DNA of 64,000 nt, from contig NZ_CP047176.1 in assembly GCF_009834225.1 (NCBI RefSeq), forward strand, positions 3,286,001 to 3,350,000, in the 5' to 3' direction. The DNA comes from Rathayibacter sp. VKM Ac-2759 (GTDB lineage: Bacteria > Actinomycetota > Actinomycetes > Actinomycetales > Microbacteriaceae). This document shows positions 23,710-31,433 of the stretch, one piece after another (the first letter of the stretch is position 1; the number at the start of each line of letters is the position of its first letter). The position numbers and the translations under genes are program-made. The notes below the pieces were generated by a model, which was not told the DNA's origin, did no database searches, and saw only the letters and a list, made by a program, of their open reading frames with translations.

Positions 23710-25053
23710 ATGCCCCCGAGTGCCGCCGACACTCCCACCCTCTTCGCCCTGCACGGTCTGGGCCTCAGCCGACGCCTCTTCGACGCCCTCGCCCGCGAGC
23801 TCGACGGCGCGGTCGACGTGATCGCACTCGACCTGCCGGGGTTCGGCGACGAGCACGAGAGCCCGGAGACGTCCGTCGAGCAGATGACCGAGTCCGTCGT
23901 CCGCCGCATCCGCGAGCACTCGGCCCGCCGCTGGCTGATCGCCGGCCACAGCATGGGCGGCAGGATCGCCTCCCTCGTCGCCGAGCGGACGATGTCGGGC
24001 CGCTCCGGTCTGTTCGGCCTCGCCGGAGTCGTGCTCATGGCGGGCTCGCCGCTCTCGCCCGAGCCGATGGACGAGGAGCGTCGCCGCACCATGCTCGACT
24101 GGGTCGACGACGGCCCGCTCGACGACGACCAGGCGCGCACCTTCCTCGACCAGAACGTGGGAGCGCCGCTGCCGTCGGCGCTCGAGCAGCAGGCCCTCGC
24201 CGATCTGCGGCGCACCTCGCCGGACGCGTGGCGCGAGTGGCTCGAGACCGGGAGCCGCACCGACTTCTCGGGCGACGTCTCCGCCCTGCCCGCTCTGCTG
24301 ATCGCGGGCGGCGAGGACGGCGACCTCGGCGAGGACGCCCAGCGCCGCACCAACGGCCGCCTCTACCCGCGCTCGCGGCTCGTCACCTTCGAGGGGGCCG
24401 GCCACCTGATCCCCCTCGAGCGCCCGGTCGAGCTCGCCGCCGAGATCCGCGCGTTCTGGGCCCAGGAGGCGGGCACCGGCCCGATCGTGCCGGGCGACGC
24501 CTCCCGCGCTATCGCCTCGGCCCGCACGAGCAGCCGCGTGCGCGCCGGGCTCGCCGAGCGCGCCCTGTCCGACGACCCGGACTACCAGCCGCAGGTGCTC
24601 ACCTCCGCGCAGCTGACCACCCTGCGCGCCGTCGCCGACCGGGTGGTGCCGCAGGACGGCCCCCCGATCGATCTCGCCGCCCGCGTCGACGCCCAGCTGG
24701 CCGAGGGCACGGGCGACGGCTGGCGCAACGCCGAGCTGCCCGCCGACCCGGTCGCCTACGTCCTGGCGCTCGACGCGCTCGCCGGGTTCGAGTCGCTCGC
24801 CGATCAGGACGCGGCCCTCCGCGACCTCGGCACGAGCGCCCGAGGCGCCCTCTCGGCCGATCAGCTCACCGCCTGGTTCGAGGACTGCCGCGTCGACCTC
24901 GTGCGGCAGTGGCTCGCGCACCCCGCGACGATGGCGCGCGTCGGCTATGACGGCTACGCCACGGGCGGCGACACCGCCCTCATCCCCGGCTTCCGCCTGC
25001 TCGGCGCGGAGGAACGGGAACCCTGGGAGCCGACCGCGAGGAGCCGCCGATGA
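23710..25053 (+). CDS. Alpha/beta-hydrolase fused to a gluconate-2-dehydrogenase-subunit-3-like domain
   Basis: The 447-residue protein has an AAGGAG ribosome site. Residues 1-255 are an alpha/beta-hydrolase: GHSMGG with Ser81, an acid region around Asp203-Asp205 (GGEDGDLGED), and His232 in EGAGHLIPLERP. Residues about 290-430 resemble the small subunit of FAD-dependent sugar dehydrogenases (LTSAQLTTLRAVADRVVPQD). That subunit normally stands alone and acts as chaperone or Tat escort for the GMC subunit. The next gene is a GMC oxidoreductase overlapping by four bases, so the fused domain has its expected partner. No signal peptide is visible. Confidence 0.82.
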   Translation: MPPSAADTPTLFALHGLGLSRRLFDALARELDGAVDVIALDLPGFGDEHESPETSVEQMTESVVRRIREHSARRWLIAGHSMGGRIASLVAERTMSGRSGLFGLAGVVLMAGSPLSPEPMDEERRRTMLDWVDDGPLDDDQARTFLDQNVGAPLPSALEQQALADLRRTSPDAWREWLETGSRTDFSGDVSALPALLIAGGEDGDLGEDAQRRTNGRLYPRSRLVTFEGAGHLIPLERPVELAAEIRAFWAQEAGTGPIVPGDASRAIASARTSSRVRAGLAERALSDDPDYQPQVLTSAQLTTLRAVADRVVPQDGPPIDLAARVDAQLAEGTGDGWRNAELPADPVAYVLALDALAGFESLADQDAALRDLGTSARGALSADQLTAWFEDCRVDLVRQWLAHPATMARVGYDGYATGGDTALIPGFRLLGAEEREPWEPTARSRR

Positions 25054-26597
25054 ACACCGCAGGCATGCGCCGCTTCGCTCTCGACGAGGTCGTCGACGCC
25101 GTCGTGATCGGCACGGGCGCGGGAGGCGCGCCGCTCCTCGCCTCCCTCGCCGCGCGCGGCCTCCGCGTCGTCGCGCTCGAGGCCGGCCCGCACTTCGACC
25201 CGGTCGACTACACGGCCGACGAGGACGCGGCCACGCAGATCAACTGGATGGAGGAGCGCCTCAGCGGCGGCGAGACCCCCACCGCCTTCGGCCCGAACAA
25301 CAGCGGCCGCGGAGTCGGCGGCGCGACGCTGCACTGGGGCGCCTTCACCCCGCGCCCCGACCCGCGCGACCTGCTGCTGCGCACCGAGTCGGGCCTCGGC
25401 CGCGACTGGCCGGTCGCGCACGCCGAGCTGACCTCCTACATCGAGCAGGTGGAGGCGACCATCGGCGTCTCGGGGCCGGCCGACTACCCGTGGGACCCCT
25501 CCCGCCGCTACCTGCAGGGGCCGGTCGGCCGCAACGCCTCGGCCGACATGATGCTGCGCGGCTGCGAGGCCCTCGGCATCCGCGCCACCGATGCTCCCGC
25601 CGCCGTGCTCAGCCGGGGCCGCGAGCAGAGCGCCTTCGGCGACCGCCCCGCCTGCGTCAACTGCGGCCAGTGCCACCAGGGCTGCCGCACCGGCGCCAAG
25701 GCGAGCACCGAGAACACCTACCTCCCGCAGGCCGTCCGCGACGGGGCCGAGATCCGGGCGGAGTCGTTCGTGCACGGCATCGAGCTCGATGCGGCCGGTC
25801 GCGTCAGCGCCGTCGTCTACACCGCCGACGGCGTCGAGCGCCGGCAGCGCTGCGCGGCGCTGTTCCTCTGCGCGGGCGGAGTCGAGACTCCGCGCCTCCT
25901 GCTGCACACGGGCCTCGCGAACAGCAGCGGGCAGGTCGGCCGCAACTTCCTGGCGCACGGCGCCACGCAGGTCTGGGGCACCTTCGAGAGCGAGATGCGC
26001 GGCTACCGCGGCTATCCCTCGTCCGTGATCACCGAGGACACGGTGCGCCCCGCCGACGCCGACTTCGCCGGCGGCTACCTCATCCAGAGCCTCGGAGTGA
26101 TGCCGCTCACCCTCGCGACGACCCTCGCCCGCGGCGGAGGCCTGTGGGGACGCGAGCTGGTCGACGCGCTCGACGGCTACCGCTTCCTGGCGGGAGTCGG
26201 CATCAACGCCGAGTGCCTGCCCGCCGAGGGCAACCTGCTCGAGCTGACCGACGAGCTCGACGAGCACGGCGTGCCGAAGGCGCGCATCTCGTTCTCGGCC
26301 GGCGCGAACGAGAAGGCGATCGACGCGCACGCGATTCGCACCATGACGGCGATCGTCGAGGCGGCCGGGGCGACGAGCACACGCGTGCTGGCGCGCACCG
26401 CGCACACCCTCGGGACCTGCCGGATGGGGACGGACCCCGACGACGCGGTCATCGACTCCGACGGCCGCAGCTTCGACATCCGCAACCTCTGGGTCTGCGA
26501 CAACTCGGTGTTCCCGAGCGCGCTGATCGCCAACCCGGCGCTCGCGACGATGGCGCTGTCGCTGCGCACGGCGGACCGCTTCCTCGCGCGGGCGTGA
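25050..26597 (+). CDS. GMC-family FAD oxidoreductase with Cys4 motif (sugar/polyol dehydrogenase type)
   Basis: The 515-residue protein starts with the FAD motif VVIGTGAGGAPLLASLAARG. The flavin-contact segment SGRGVGGATLHWGAF follows. The active-site His is in AHTLGTCRMG, with NPALATMALS after it. Cys202, 205, 208 and 212 (CVNCGQCHQGC) lie where FAD glucose and gluconate dehydrogenases carry a [3Fe-4S] cluster for electron exit. No cytochrome c subunit gene is near, so the acceptor is unknown. It is coupled by ATGA overlap to the hydrolase fusion. The substrate could be a sugar, sugar lactone or alcohol. Confidence 0.87.
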   Translation: MNTAGMRRFALDEVVDAVVIGTGAGGAPLLASLAARGLRVVALEAGPHFDPVDYTADEDAATQINWMEERLSGGETPTAFGPNNSGRGVGGATLHWGAFTPRPDPRDLLLRTESGLGRDWPVAHAELTSYIEQVEATIGVSGPADYPWDPSRRYLQGPVGRNASADMMLRGCEALGIRATDAPAAVLSRGREQSAFGDRPACVNCGQCHQGCRTGAKASTENTYLPQAVRDGAEIRAESFVHGIELDAAGRVSAVVYTADGVERRQRCAALFLCAGGVETPRLLLHTGLANSSGQVGRNFLAHGATQVWGTFESEMRGYRGYPSSVITEDTVRPADADFAGGYLIQSLGVMPLTLATTLARGGGLWGRELVDALDGYRFLAGVGINAECLPAEGNLLELTDELDEHGVPKARISFSAGANEKAIDAHAIRTMTAIVEAAGATSTRVLARTAHTLGTCRMGTDPDDAVIDSDGRSFDIRNLWVCDNSVFPSALIANPALATMALSLRTADRFLARA

Positions 26598-26604
26598 CAC
26601 CGTG

Positions 26605-26627
26605 CCCCGGAAGGGTGTCCGGGGTTT
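26605..26627 (+). terminator. Intrinsic-type terminator after the GMC gene
   Basis: CCCCGGA (26605-26611) pairs perfectly with TCCGGGG (26618-26624) across a 6-nt loop and is followed by TTTAAC. It starts 8 bp after the GMC stop codon and separates this operon from the ABC transporter. Confidence 0.7.
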
Positions 26628-26736
26628 AACACGTTCGAAACCGCTCAGAAATGCCCGGACTTCTGCGCAGGGTTGAGTGGAGGCACGACGTCCCCGACAG
26701 CACGGGGTCGCGCACCTCTACCCCACGGAGCCCGCC

Positions 26737-27705
26737 ATGCCCCAGTCCCGTTCCCTCCTCCGCGCCCTCGCTCTCGGCGCCACCGTCGCGGCCACCGTCT
26801 CGCTCGTCGCCTGCTCGGGGCCGAGCGACGCGTCGGGCGACAGCGGCGACACGGTCACCGTCACGGTCGGCACCCTGCGCGGTCAGCCGCACTTCTACCA
26901 GCCGTTCCTCTACGAGCAGTTCGCCGAGGAGGGAGTGGAGTTCGAGGTCATCACGCTCGACACGACCCCGGCGCTCTCGGACGCGCTCGTCGCCGGCACC
27001 ATCGACTTCGCGATCTCGGGAGTCACGCCGACCATCTCGTCGATCGCCCAGGACCGCGACCTGAAGATCGTCGCCTCCGCGGCCGACGGCGGCTCCGGCT
27101 TCATCGGCGGCGAGGGCATCTCGTCGGTCGAGGACCTCGCCGGCAAGAAGGTCGGCTACATCCAGGGCAGCGCCCAGGAGGTGGCGCTGCGGTACTACCT
27201 CGAGCAGGCGGGCCTCACCGACTCCGACCTCGAGCTGACCACGATCCCCGTCCCCGAGATGGCGTCGGCGTACACCACCGGCTCGATCGATGCGTTCTTC
27301 GGCGTCGAGATCGGCGTCTCGCTCGCCGAAGCGGCCGGCGGCACCGAGATCGCCGACCCCTACGACACCCCGATCGGCCGCGTGAACATCGGCCTGGTGA
27401 CCACCGGCGCGATGATCGAGGAGCAGCCGGAGGTCGTGCAGAAGGTCGTCGACACCCACGCGGCGACCATCGATTACATGAACGACAACGTCGACGAGTG
27501 GCTGCCCGAGATGATCTCGGAGTTCGGCGGCGACCAGGAGGTCCTCGAGTCGGCGCTCGAGAACTTCTGGCTCCGCTCCGACCTGACCGAGGAGTACCAG
27601 GGCCAGCTCGAGGCGCTCGCGACCCAGATGCAGGAGCTCGGCTTCATCGACGAGGCGCCCGCGATCGCCGACGTCGTCGACACGAGCTTCGCGCCGACCT
27701 CGTGA
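26737..27705 (+). CDS. ABC substrate-binding lipoprotein, SsuA/NrtA/TauA type
   Basis: The 322-residue precursor has a lipobox LVAC within a typical signal peptide (RSLLRALALGATVAATVSLVAC), so it is anchored outside the membrane by diacylglycerol-Cys. The mature part matches the NMT1/SsuA-like fold: VGTLRGQPHFYQPFLYEQF, then TTPALSDALVAGTIDFAISG and KKVGYIQGSAQEVALRYYL. Such proteins bind sulfonates, taurine, nitrate or pyrimidine precursors. The permease GTG overlaps its stop (GTGA), and the ATPase follows 8 bp behind the permease. No sulfonate monooxygenase is adjacent, so the substrate stays open. Confidence 0.88.
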   Translation: MPQSRSLLRALALGATVAATVSLVACSGPSDASGDSGDTVTVTVGTLRGQPHFYQPFLYEQFAEEGVEFEVITLDTTPALSDALVAGTIDFAISGVTPTISSIAQDRDLKIVASAADGGSGFIGGEGISSVEDLAGKKVGYIQGSAQEVALRYYLEQAGLTDSDLELTTIPVPEMASAYTTGSIDAFFGVEIGVSLAEAAGGTEIADPYDTPIGRVNIGLVTTGAMIEEQPEVVQKVVDTHAATIDYMNDNVDEWLPEMISEFGGDQEVLESALENFWLRSDLTEEYQGQLEALATQMQELGFIDEAPAIADVVDTSFAPTS

Positions 27706-28574
27706 CGACCACGGCCGAGCCGTCGACGGCGACCGAGCGGCTCTCGACCACGGCGCGCAGGCGCCGGCCCGCCCGCTCGGGCTGGACCACGTTCCTGCTC
27801 GGCCTGCCCGTCCCGATCCTGTTCGTGCTGCTCTGGCAGTTCGGGCGGGCGGGCGAGTGGGAGCTGCCGTTCGGCATCCGGATGGCGTTCCTGCCCTACC
27901 CGGGCGACGTGCTCGTCTCGCTGATCGACTACGCGTTCGCGGGCCTGCGGAACGACGCCTTCAGCGGCGGGCTCTGGGCCGACCTCGGCGCGAGCGCGGG
28001 CCGCGTGTTCGGCGGCTTCGCGCTGGCCACGGTGATCGCGATCCCGCTCGGCGTGCTGATGGGCCGCTACTACACGGTCAACTCGCTGTTCGATCCGTTC
28101 ATCAACCTGTTCCGGCCGGTGCCGGCGACCGCCTGGGTGCCGCTCGTGGCTCTGCTCATCGGCTACGGCGACCAGGCGTCGATCTTCCTGATCACGCTCT
28201 CGGCCTTCTTCCCGATCGTGCTCGGCACCATCAGCGGCGCGCGGCAGGTGCCGCCCCGGCTGATCGAGGCCGCGCGGATGCTGGGCACCGGCACCGCGGG
28301 CGTCCTCGCGCGGGTCGTGCTGCCCGCCTCCGCCGCCGCGATCGTGAACGGCATGCGAGTGGGCCTCGGGCTCGCCTGGGTCGTGCTGGTGCTCAGCGAG
28401 ACGACGGGAGTGAGCACGGGCCTCGGCTCGACGATCTTCCTCGCGCGCGACGTCGTGCGCACCGACCTGATCGTGGTCGGGATGATCTGCATCGCGATCG
28501 CGGGCTTCGCCTCCGACCGCCTGCTCCTCCTGGTCTTCCGTCTGCTCTTCGGCCGCCGGCCGCTCATCAAGTGA
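27702..28574 (+). CDS. ABC permease, SsuC/TauC type
   Basis: The 290-residue protein begins with the GTG overlapping the binding-protein stop. A cytosolic N-terminal tail of about 35 residues is followed by six hydrophobic segments. The EAA-type loop reads PPRLIEAARMLGTGTAGVLARVVLPASAAA, diagnostic of the family that contacts the ATPase (core EAARMLG). The signature NLFRPVPATAWVPLVALLIGYGD is typical of sulfonate/nitrate/taurine permeases. It works as a homodimer with the ATPase encoded next. Confidence 0.9.
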   Translation: MTTTAEPSTATERLSTTARRRRPARSGWTTFLLGLPVPILFVLLWQFGRAGEWELPFGIRMAFLPYPGDVLVSLIDYAFAGLRNDAFSGGLWADLGASAGRVFGGFALATVIAIPLGVLMGRYYTVNSLFDPFINLFRPVPATAWVPLVALLIGYGDQASIFLITLSAFFPIVLGTISGARQVPPRLIEAARMLGTGTAGVLARVVLPASAAAIVNGMRVGLGLAWVVLVLSETTGVSTGLGSTIFLARDVVRTDLIVVGMICIAIAGFASDRLLLLVFRLLFGRRPLIK

Positions 28575-28581
28575 GGCCCTC

Positions 28582-29367
28582 ATGACGCCCGCACCCGTCC
28601 GCACCGCCGACGTCCACGTGCTCGACCTCGTCAAGCGCTACGAGACCGCGATCGGCGGTGTGCTCGCCATGGCCGACGTGACGCTCGACATCCCCTCCGG
28701 CGAGTTCGTGGCCGTCGTCGGCGCGAGCGGCTGCGGCAAGTCGACGCTGCTGCGCATCCTCGCCGGGTTCGAGGAGGCGACCGAGGGAGTGGTCGAGGTC
28801 GGCGGCGTCCCCGTCGCCTCCCCCGGTCCCGATCGCGGCGTGGTGTTCCAGGACTACGGGCTCTTCCCCTGGCTGAGCGTGCGCGAGAACGTGGCCTACG
28901 GGCCCCGGCGCAAGAAGCTGCCGAAGGCGGCCGTGACCGAGGTGACCGACCGCTTCATCGAGGCGGTGCGGCTCACGCGCTTCGCCGACCGGTTCCCGGG
29001 GGAGCTGTCCGGAGGCATGCAGCAGCGGGTCGCGATCGCCCGCGTGCTCGCGAACGAGCCCTCCGTGCTGCTGATGGACGAGCCGTTCGGCGCGCTCGAC
29101 GCACTGACCCGCTCGGACCTGCAGGCCGAGCTCAAGCGCATCCACCGCGAGACGCGCACCACCGTGCTGTTCGTCACCCACTCGATCGAGGAGGCGGTCT
29201 ACCTCGCCGACCGCGTCGTCGTGATGACCGGGGGCGCCTCGCACGGCGTCCCCGGCCACATCAGCGAGATCGTGCCGATCGCTCTCCCGGAGGAGCGCGA
29301 CGTCACCACGCCCGAGTTCAACGAGTACAAGCGGCGGATCTCGGAGCTGGTGCACGCGCCGGCCTGA
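28582..29367 (+). CDS. ABC ATP-binding protein, SsuB/TauB type
   Basis: The 261 residues carry Walker A GASGCGKST, a Q-loop in GVVFQDYGLFPW, the signature LSGGMQQRVAIAR, Walker B SVLLMDEPFGALD and the H-loop TTVLFVTHS. This is a complete ATPase for the preceding permease and binding protein. The Pro-Trp after the Q-loop and the length fit the sulfonate/nitrate/taurine group. It ends 10 bp before the end of the convergent SDR gene. Confidence 0.93.
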   Translation: MTPAPVRTADVHVLDLVKRYETAIGGVLAMADVTLDIPSGEFVAVVGASGCGKSTLLRILAGFEEATEGVVEVGGVPVASPGPDRGVVFQDYGLFPWLSVRENVAYGPRRKKLPKAAVTEVTDRFIEAVRLTRFADRFPGELSGGMQQRVAIARVLANEPSVLLMDEPFGALDALTRSDLQAELKRIHRETRTTVLFVTHSIEEAVYLADRVVVMTGGASHGVPGHISEIVPIALPEERDVTTPEFNEYKRRISELVHAPA

Positions 29368-29376
29368 GCCGCCTGC

Positions 29377-30201
29377 TCAGAAGTCGGTGCTCCGGCTGAG
29401 CGCCTCCCACTCGTCGGCCTCGGCGAGGAGGGCGTTCAGCGCGGTGCGGTAGGCGTCGGAGGCGTCGTTGCCGAGCAGCAGCAGGGACGGGGTCGACTCC
29501 GCCTCGACGACCTGGATCAGTGCGGCGGCCGCCTTCGCGGGATCGCCGGCCTGCGTGCCGTGGACGGTGTCGTTCTCCTTGCGGCGCTTGCCCGCCGTGT
29601 CGGCGTAGTCGGCGATCGGCTGCGACGACTGCGTCAGCGAGCGGCCGGCGAAGTCGGTGCGGAACCCGCCGGGCTCGACGGAGAACGCCGTGATCCCGAG
29701 GGGCGCGACCTCCTTGCGGAGCGAGAGGGTGAGCGCCTCGATCGCGGCCTTCACGGCGGCGTAGTAGCCCGAGCCCTCCGGCGAGACGCGCGCGCCGATC
29801 GAGGACAGGTTCACGATCGTGCCGGAGCGGCGGGAGCGCATCCCGGGCAGCACCGCCTTCACGGTGCGCACGGTGCCGAACAGCTGCGTGTCGAAGAGCC
29901 GCTGCACATCCTCGTCCTCGCCCTCCTCGACCGCGGCGCGGTAGCCGTAGCCGGCGTTGTTGACGAGCACGTCCACTCCCCCGAAGCGCTCCTCGGCCGC
30001 CGCGACCGCCGCGGCGACCTGCGCCTCGTCGGTCACGTCGAGCGCCAGCGCGAGAGCGGAGCCGGGGTGCTGCTCGGCGATGTCGCGCACCGAGTCGACG
30101 TCGCGGGCGGTGACGACGACGTCGTGCCCGTGCTCGAGGACGGCGGTCGCGAGCGCGCGGCCGAGTCCGGTGGAGCAGCCGGTGATGAGCCAGGTGGTCA
30201 T
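29377..30201 (-). CDS. Short-chain dehydrogenase/reductase
   Basis: The 274-residue protein has the cofactor motif TGCSTGLG, the NNAGYG segment, Ser in VNLSSIGA and the catalytic YAAVK (Tyr and Lys separated by three). This gives a complete classical SDR active site. An Arg follows the first Asp pocket (VVTARDVDSV), which favours NADP(H). The C-terminal region (FSVEPGGFRTDFAGRSL) is typical of the oxidoreductase group often annotated as SDR family NAD(P)-dependent. It is monocistronic and convergent with the ABC operon. Substrate unknown. Confidence 0.9.
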   Translation of the reverse strand: MTTWLITGCSTGLGRALATAVLEHGHDVVVTARDVDSVRDIAEQHPGSALALALDVTDEAQVAAAVAAAEERFGGVDVLVNNAGYGYRAAVEEGEDEDVQRLFDTQLFGTVRTVKAVLPGMRSRRSGTIVNLSSIGARVSPEGSGYYAAVKAAIEALTLSLRKEVAPLGITAFSVEPGGFRTDFAGRSLTQSSQPIADYADTAGKRRKENDTVHGTQAGDPAKAAAALIQVVEAESTPSLLLLGNDASDAYRTALNALLAEADEWEALSRSTDF

Positions 30202-30322
30202 GGGTCCTTCTTCCGTCGTGGTGCCCGGTGCGGGCGTGCCTCCATCCCATCGCGCCGCGGACCCCGGCGGACAGGGGTGGACGGTGCGTGCACCGCGAGT
30301 GCACGGGAGGCGCCGACCGCGC

Positions 30323-31204
30323 TCAGCGCAGCCTCGTCATCACGGTGCGAAGGAGCACGGAGAGGCGGTCGTCCACGGTGATCAGGAGCGCTCCGTTCTC
30401 GGCCAGGCCCTCGACGGCGCTCGCCCACTGCAGGGGCGCCCGCTGACCCGCCTTCCTGCGCGCCGCTTCGGCGAGCGACGAGAGCTCGCCCAGGCAGCCG
30501 GCCGACGAGACCACGTCCTCGACGGTGTCGGTGGGGAGCCCGAGCTCGGCCAGCAGCGAAGCGCGCACGGTCGCGGGATCCGCCCGGCGGAGCTGACTGG
30601 TGTCGGACACCGCTCCGAGGCACGCGCGCACCGCCGACGCCCGCTTGTCCCCCTTCGCCGCCCAGCGCAGGGCGATCCCGAGGCCCTTCTCGTCCAGAGC
30701 GGCGTCGAGGACCGTCTCGACCACGTCGTACGCGGCCCACTGCTGGGTGAGCGACTGGTCGATCGTGAAGCTCCCGGCGCTCGCCGGGAGGCGGAGCCCC
30801 TCGCCCGGCAGCATGAAGGCCCTCGCGGAGTTCACCGCGTGCACCGTGAGACGCCGGTCGCGAGCGGTGGCGGTGGGTCTATCCGCGTCGAAGCGCGTGT
30901 AGAGGAAGGCGAGGACGGTGTCGAAGCTCCAGACGACGTCGCTCCGGTTGATCACGACCGCCGATCCGGTTCCGCCGGGGTACTGCGTGCAGTACCGCAT
31001 CTGTTCCAGGTACGGCCGTTCGTCCTCCCACTCGGGAGCGAGCGGCTGCGAGTACGGCTGCAGGAGGGTGCAGCCGCCGTCGAGGAACCCCGGGGAGGCG
31101 CCCGCGGACGGCGCGAGAGCGCCGGCGGGGAGGCAGAGCACGGCGAGCACCGCGAGAGCACGTCGGATCAGATGCGTGCGTCGGGCCTTCACCGGTGAAG
31201 ACAT
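30323..31204 (-). CDS. Secreted protein of unknown function
   Basis: The 293-residue product begins with a twin-Arg-containing but otherwise ordinary Sec-type signal peptide (RRALAVLAVLCLPAGALAPSAGA). Cleavage is predicted around residue 37. The mature protein has four Cys (CTLL, RYCTQY, ACLGAV, AGCLGEL), suggesting two disulfides. It contains a Trp/Tyr-rich beginning and helical C-terminal part. No family is recognised. A start further upstream exists in frame but would bury the signal peptide. The 229-bp gap upstream carries the promoter of the GH42 gene on the other strand. Confidence 0.6.
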   Translation of the reverse strand: MSSPVKARRTHLIRRALAVLAVLCLPAGALAPSAGASPGFLDGGCTLLQPYSQPLAPEWEDERPYLEQMRYCTQYPGGTGSAVVINRSDVVWSFDTVLAFLYTRFDADRPTATARDRRLTVHAVNSARAFMLPGEGLRLPASAGSFTIDQSLTQQWAAYDVVETVLDAALDEKGLGIALRWAAKGDKRASAVRACLGAVSDTSQLRRADPATVRASLLAELGLPTDTVEDVVSSAGCLGELSSLAEAARRKAGQRAPLQWASAVEGLAENGALLITVDDRLSVLLRTVMTRLR

Positions 31205-31348
31205 GGCAGCCCCCTCGATCGGGACTGGGGAGGGACGCCGTGTCCCGCTCCGTCGAGCGAAACGTACTCCGACCGGTGGCGGGGCGGTAGTGCCCCGTGC
31301 GGCGCGAGTTCCGGACACGGCGCCGGGGCGCGGATCGCCGACGCCCGT

Positions 31349-31358
31349 GAAACGTTTT
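31349..31358. promoter_or_regulatory. LacI-type operator half-match GAAACGTTTT upstream of GH42
   Basis: The site matches nine of ten bases of the perfect palindrome GAAACGTTTC found at 59607 and overlaps a TATGCT (31358-31363) that may be the -10 hexamer. It lies 76 bp before the GH42 start, a repressor-type position. Confidence 0.5.
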
Positions 31359-31433
31359 ATGCTCGGTACTCGGCGGACGACGCGGCCCGGCCCCGTCACT
31401 CCGCACCTCGATCACGGAAGGGACGTCGCACGG

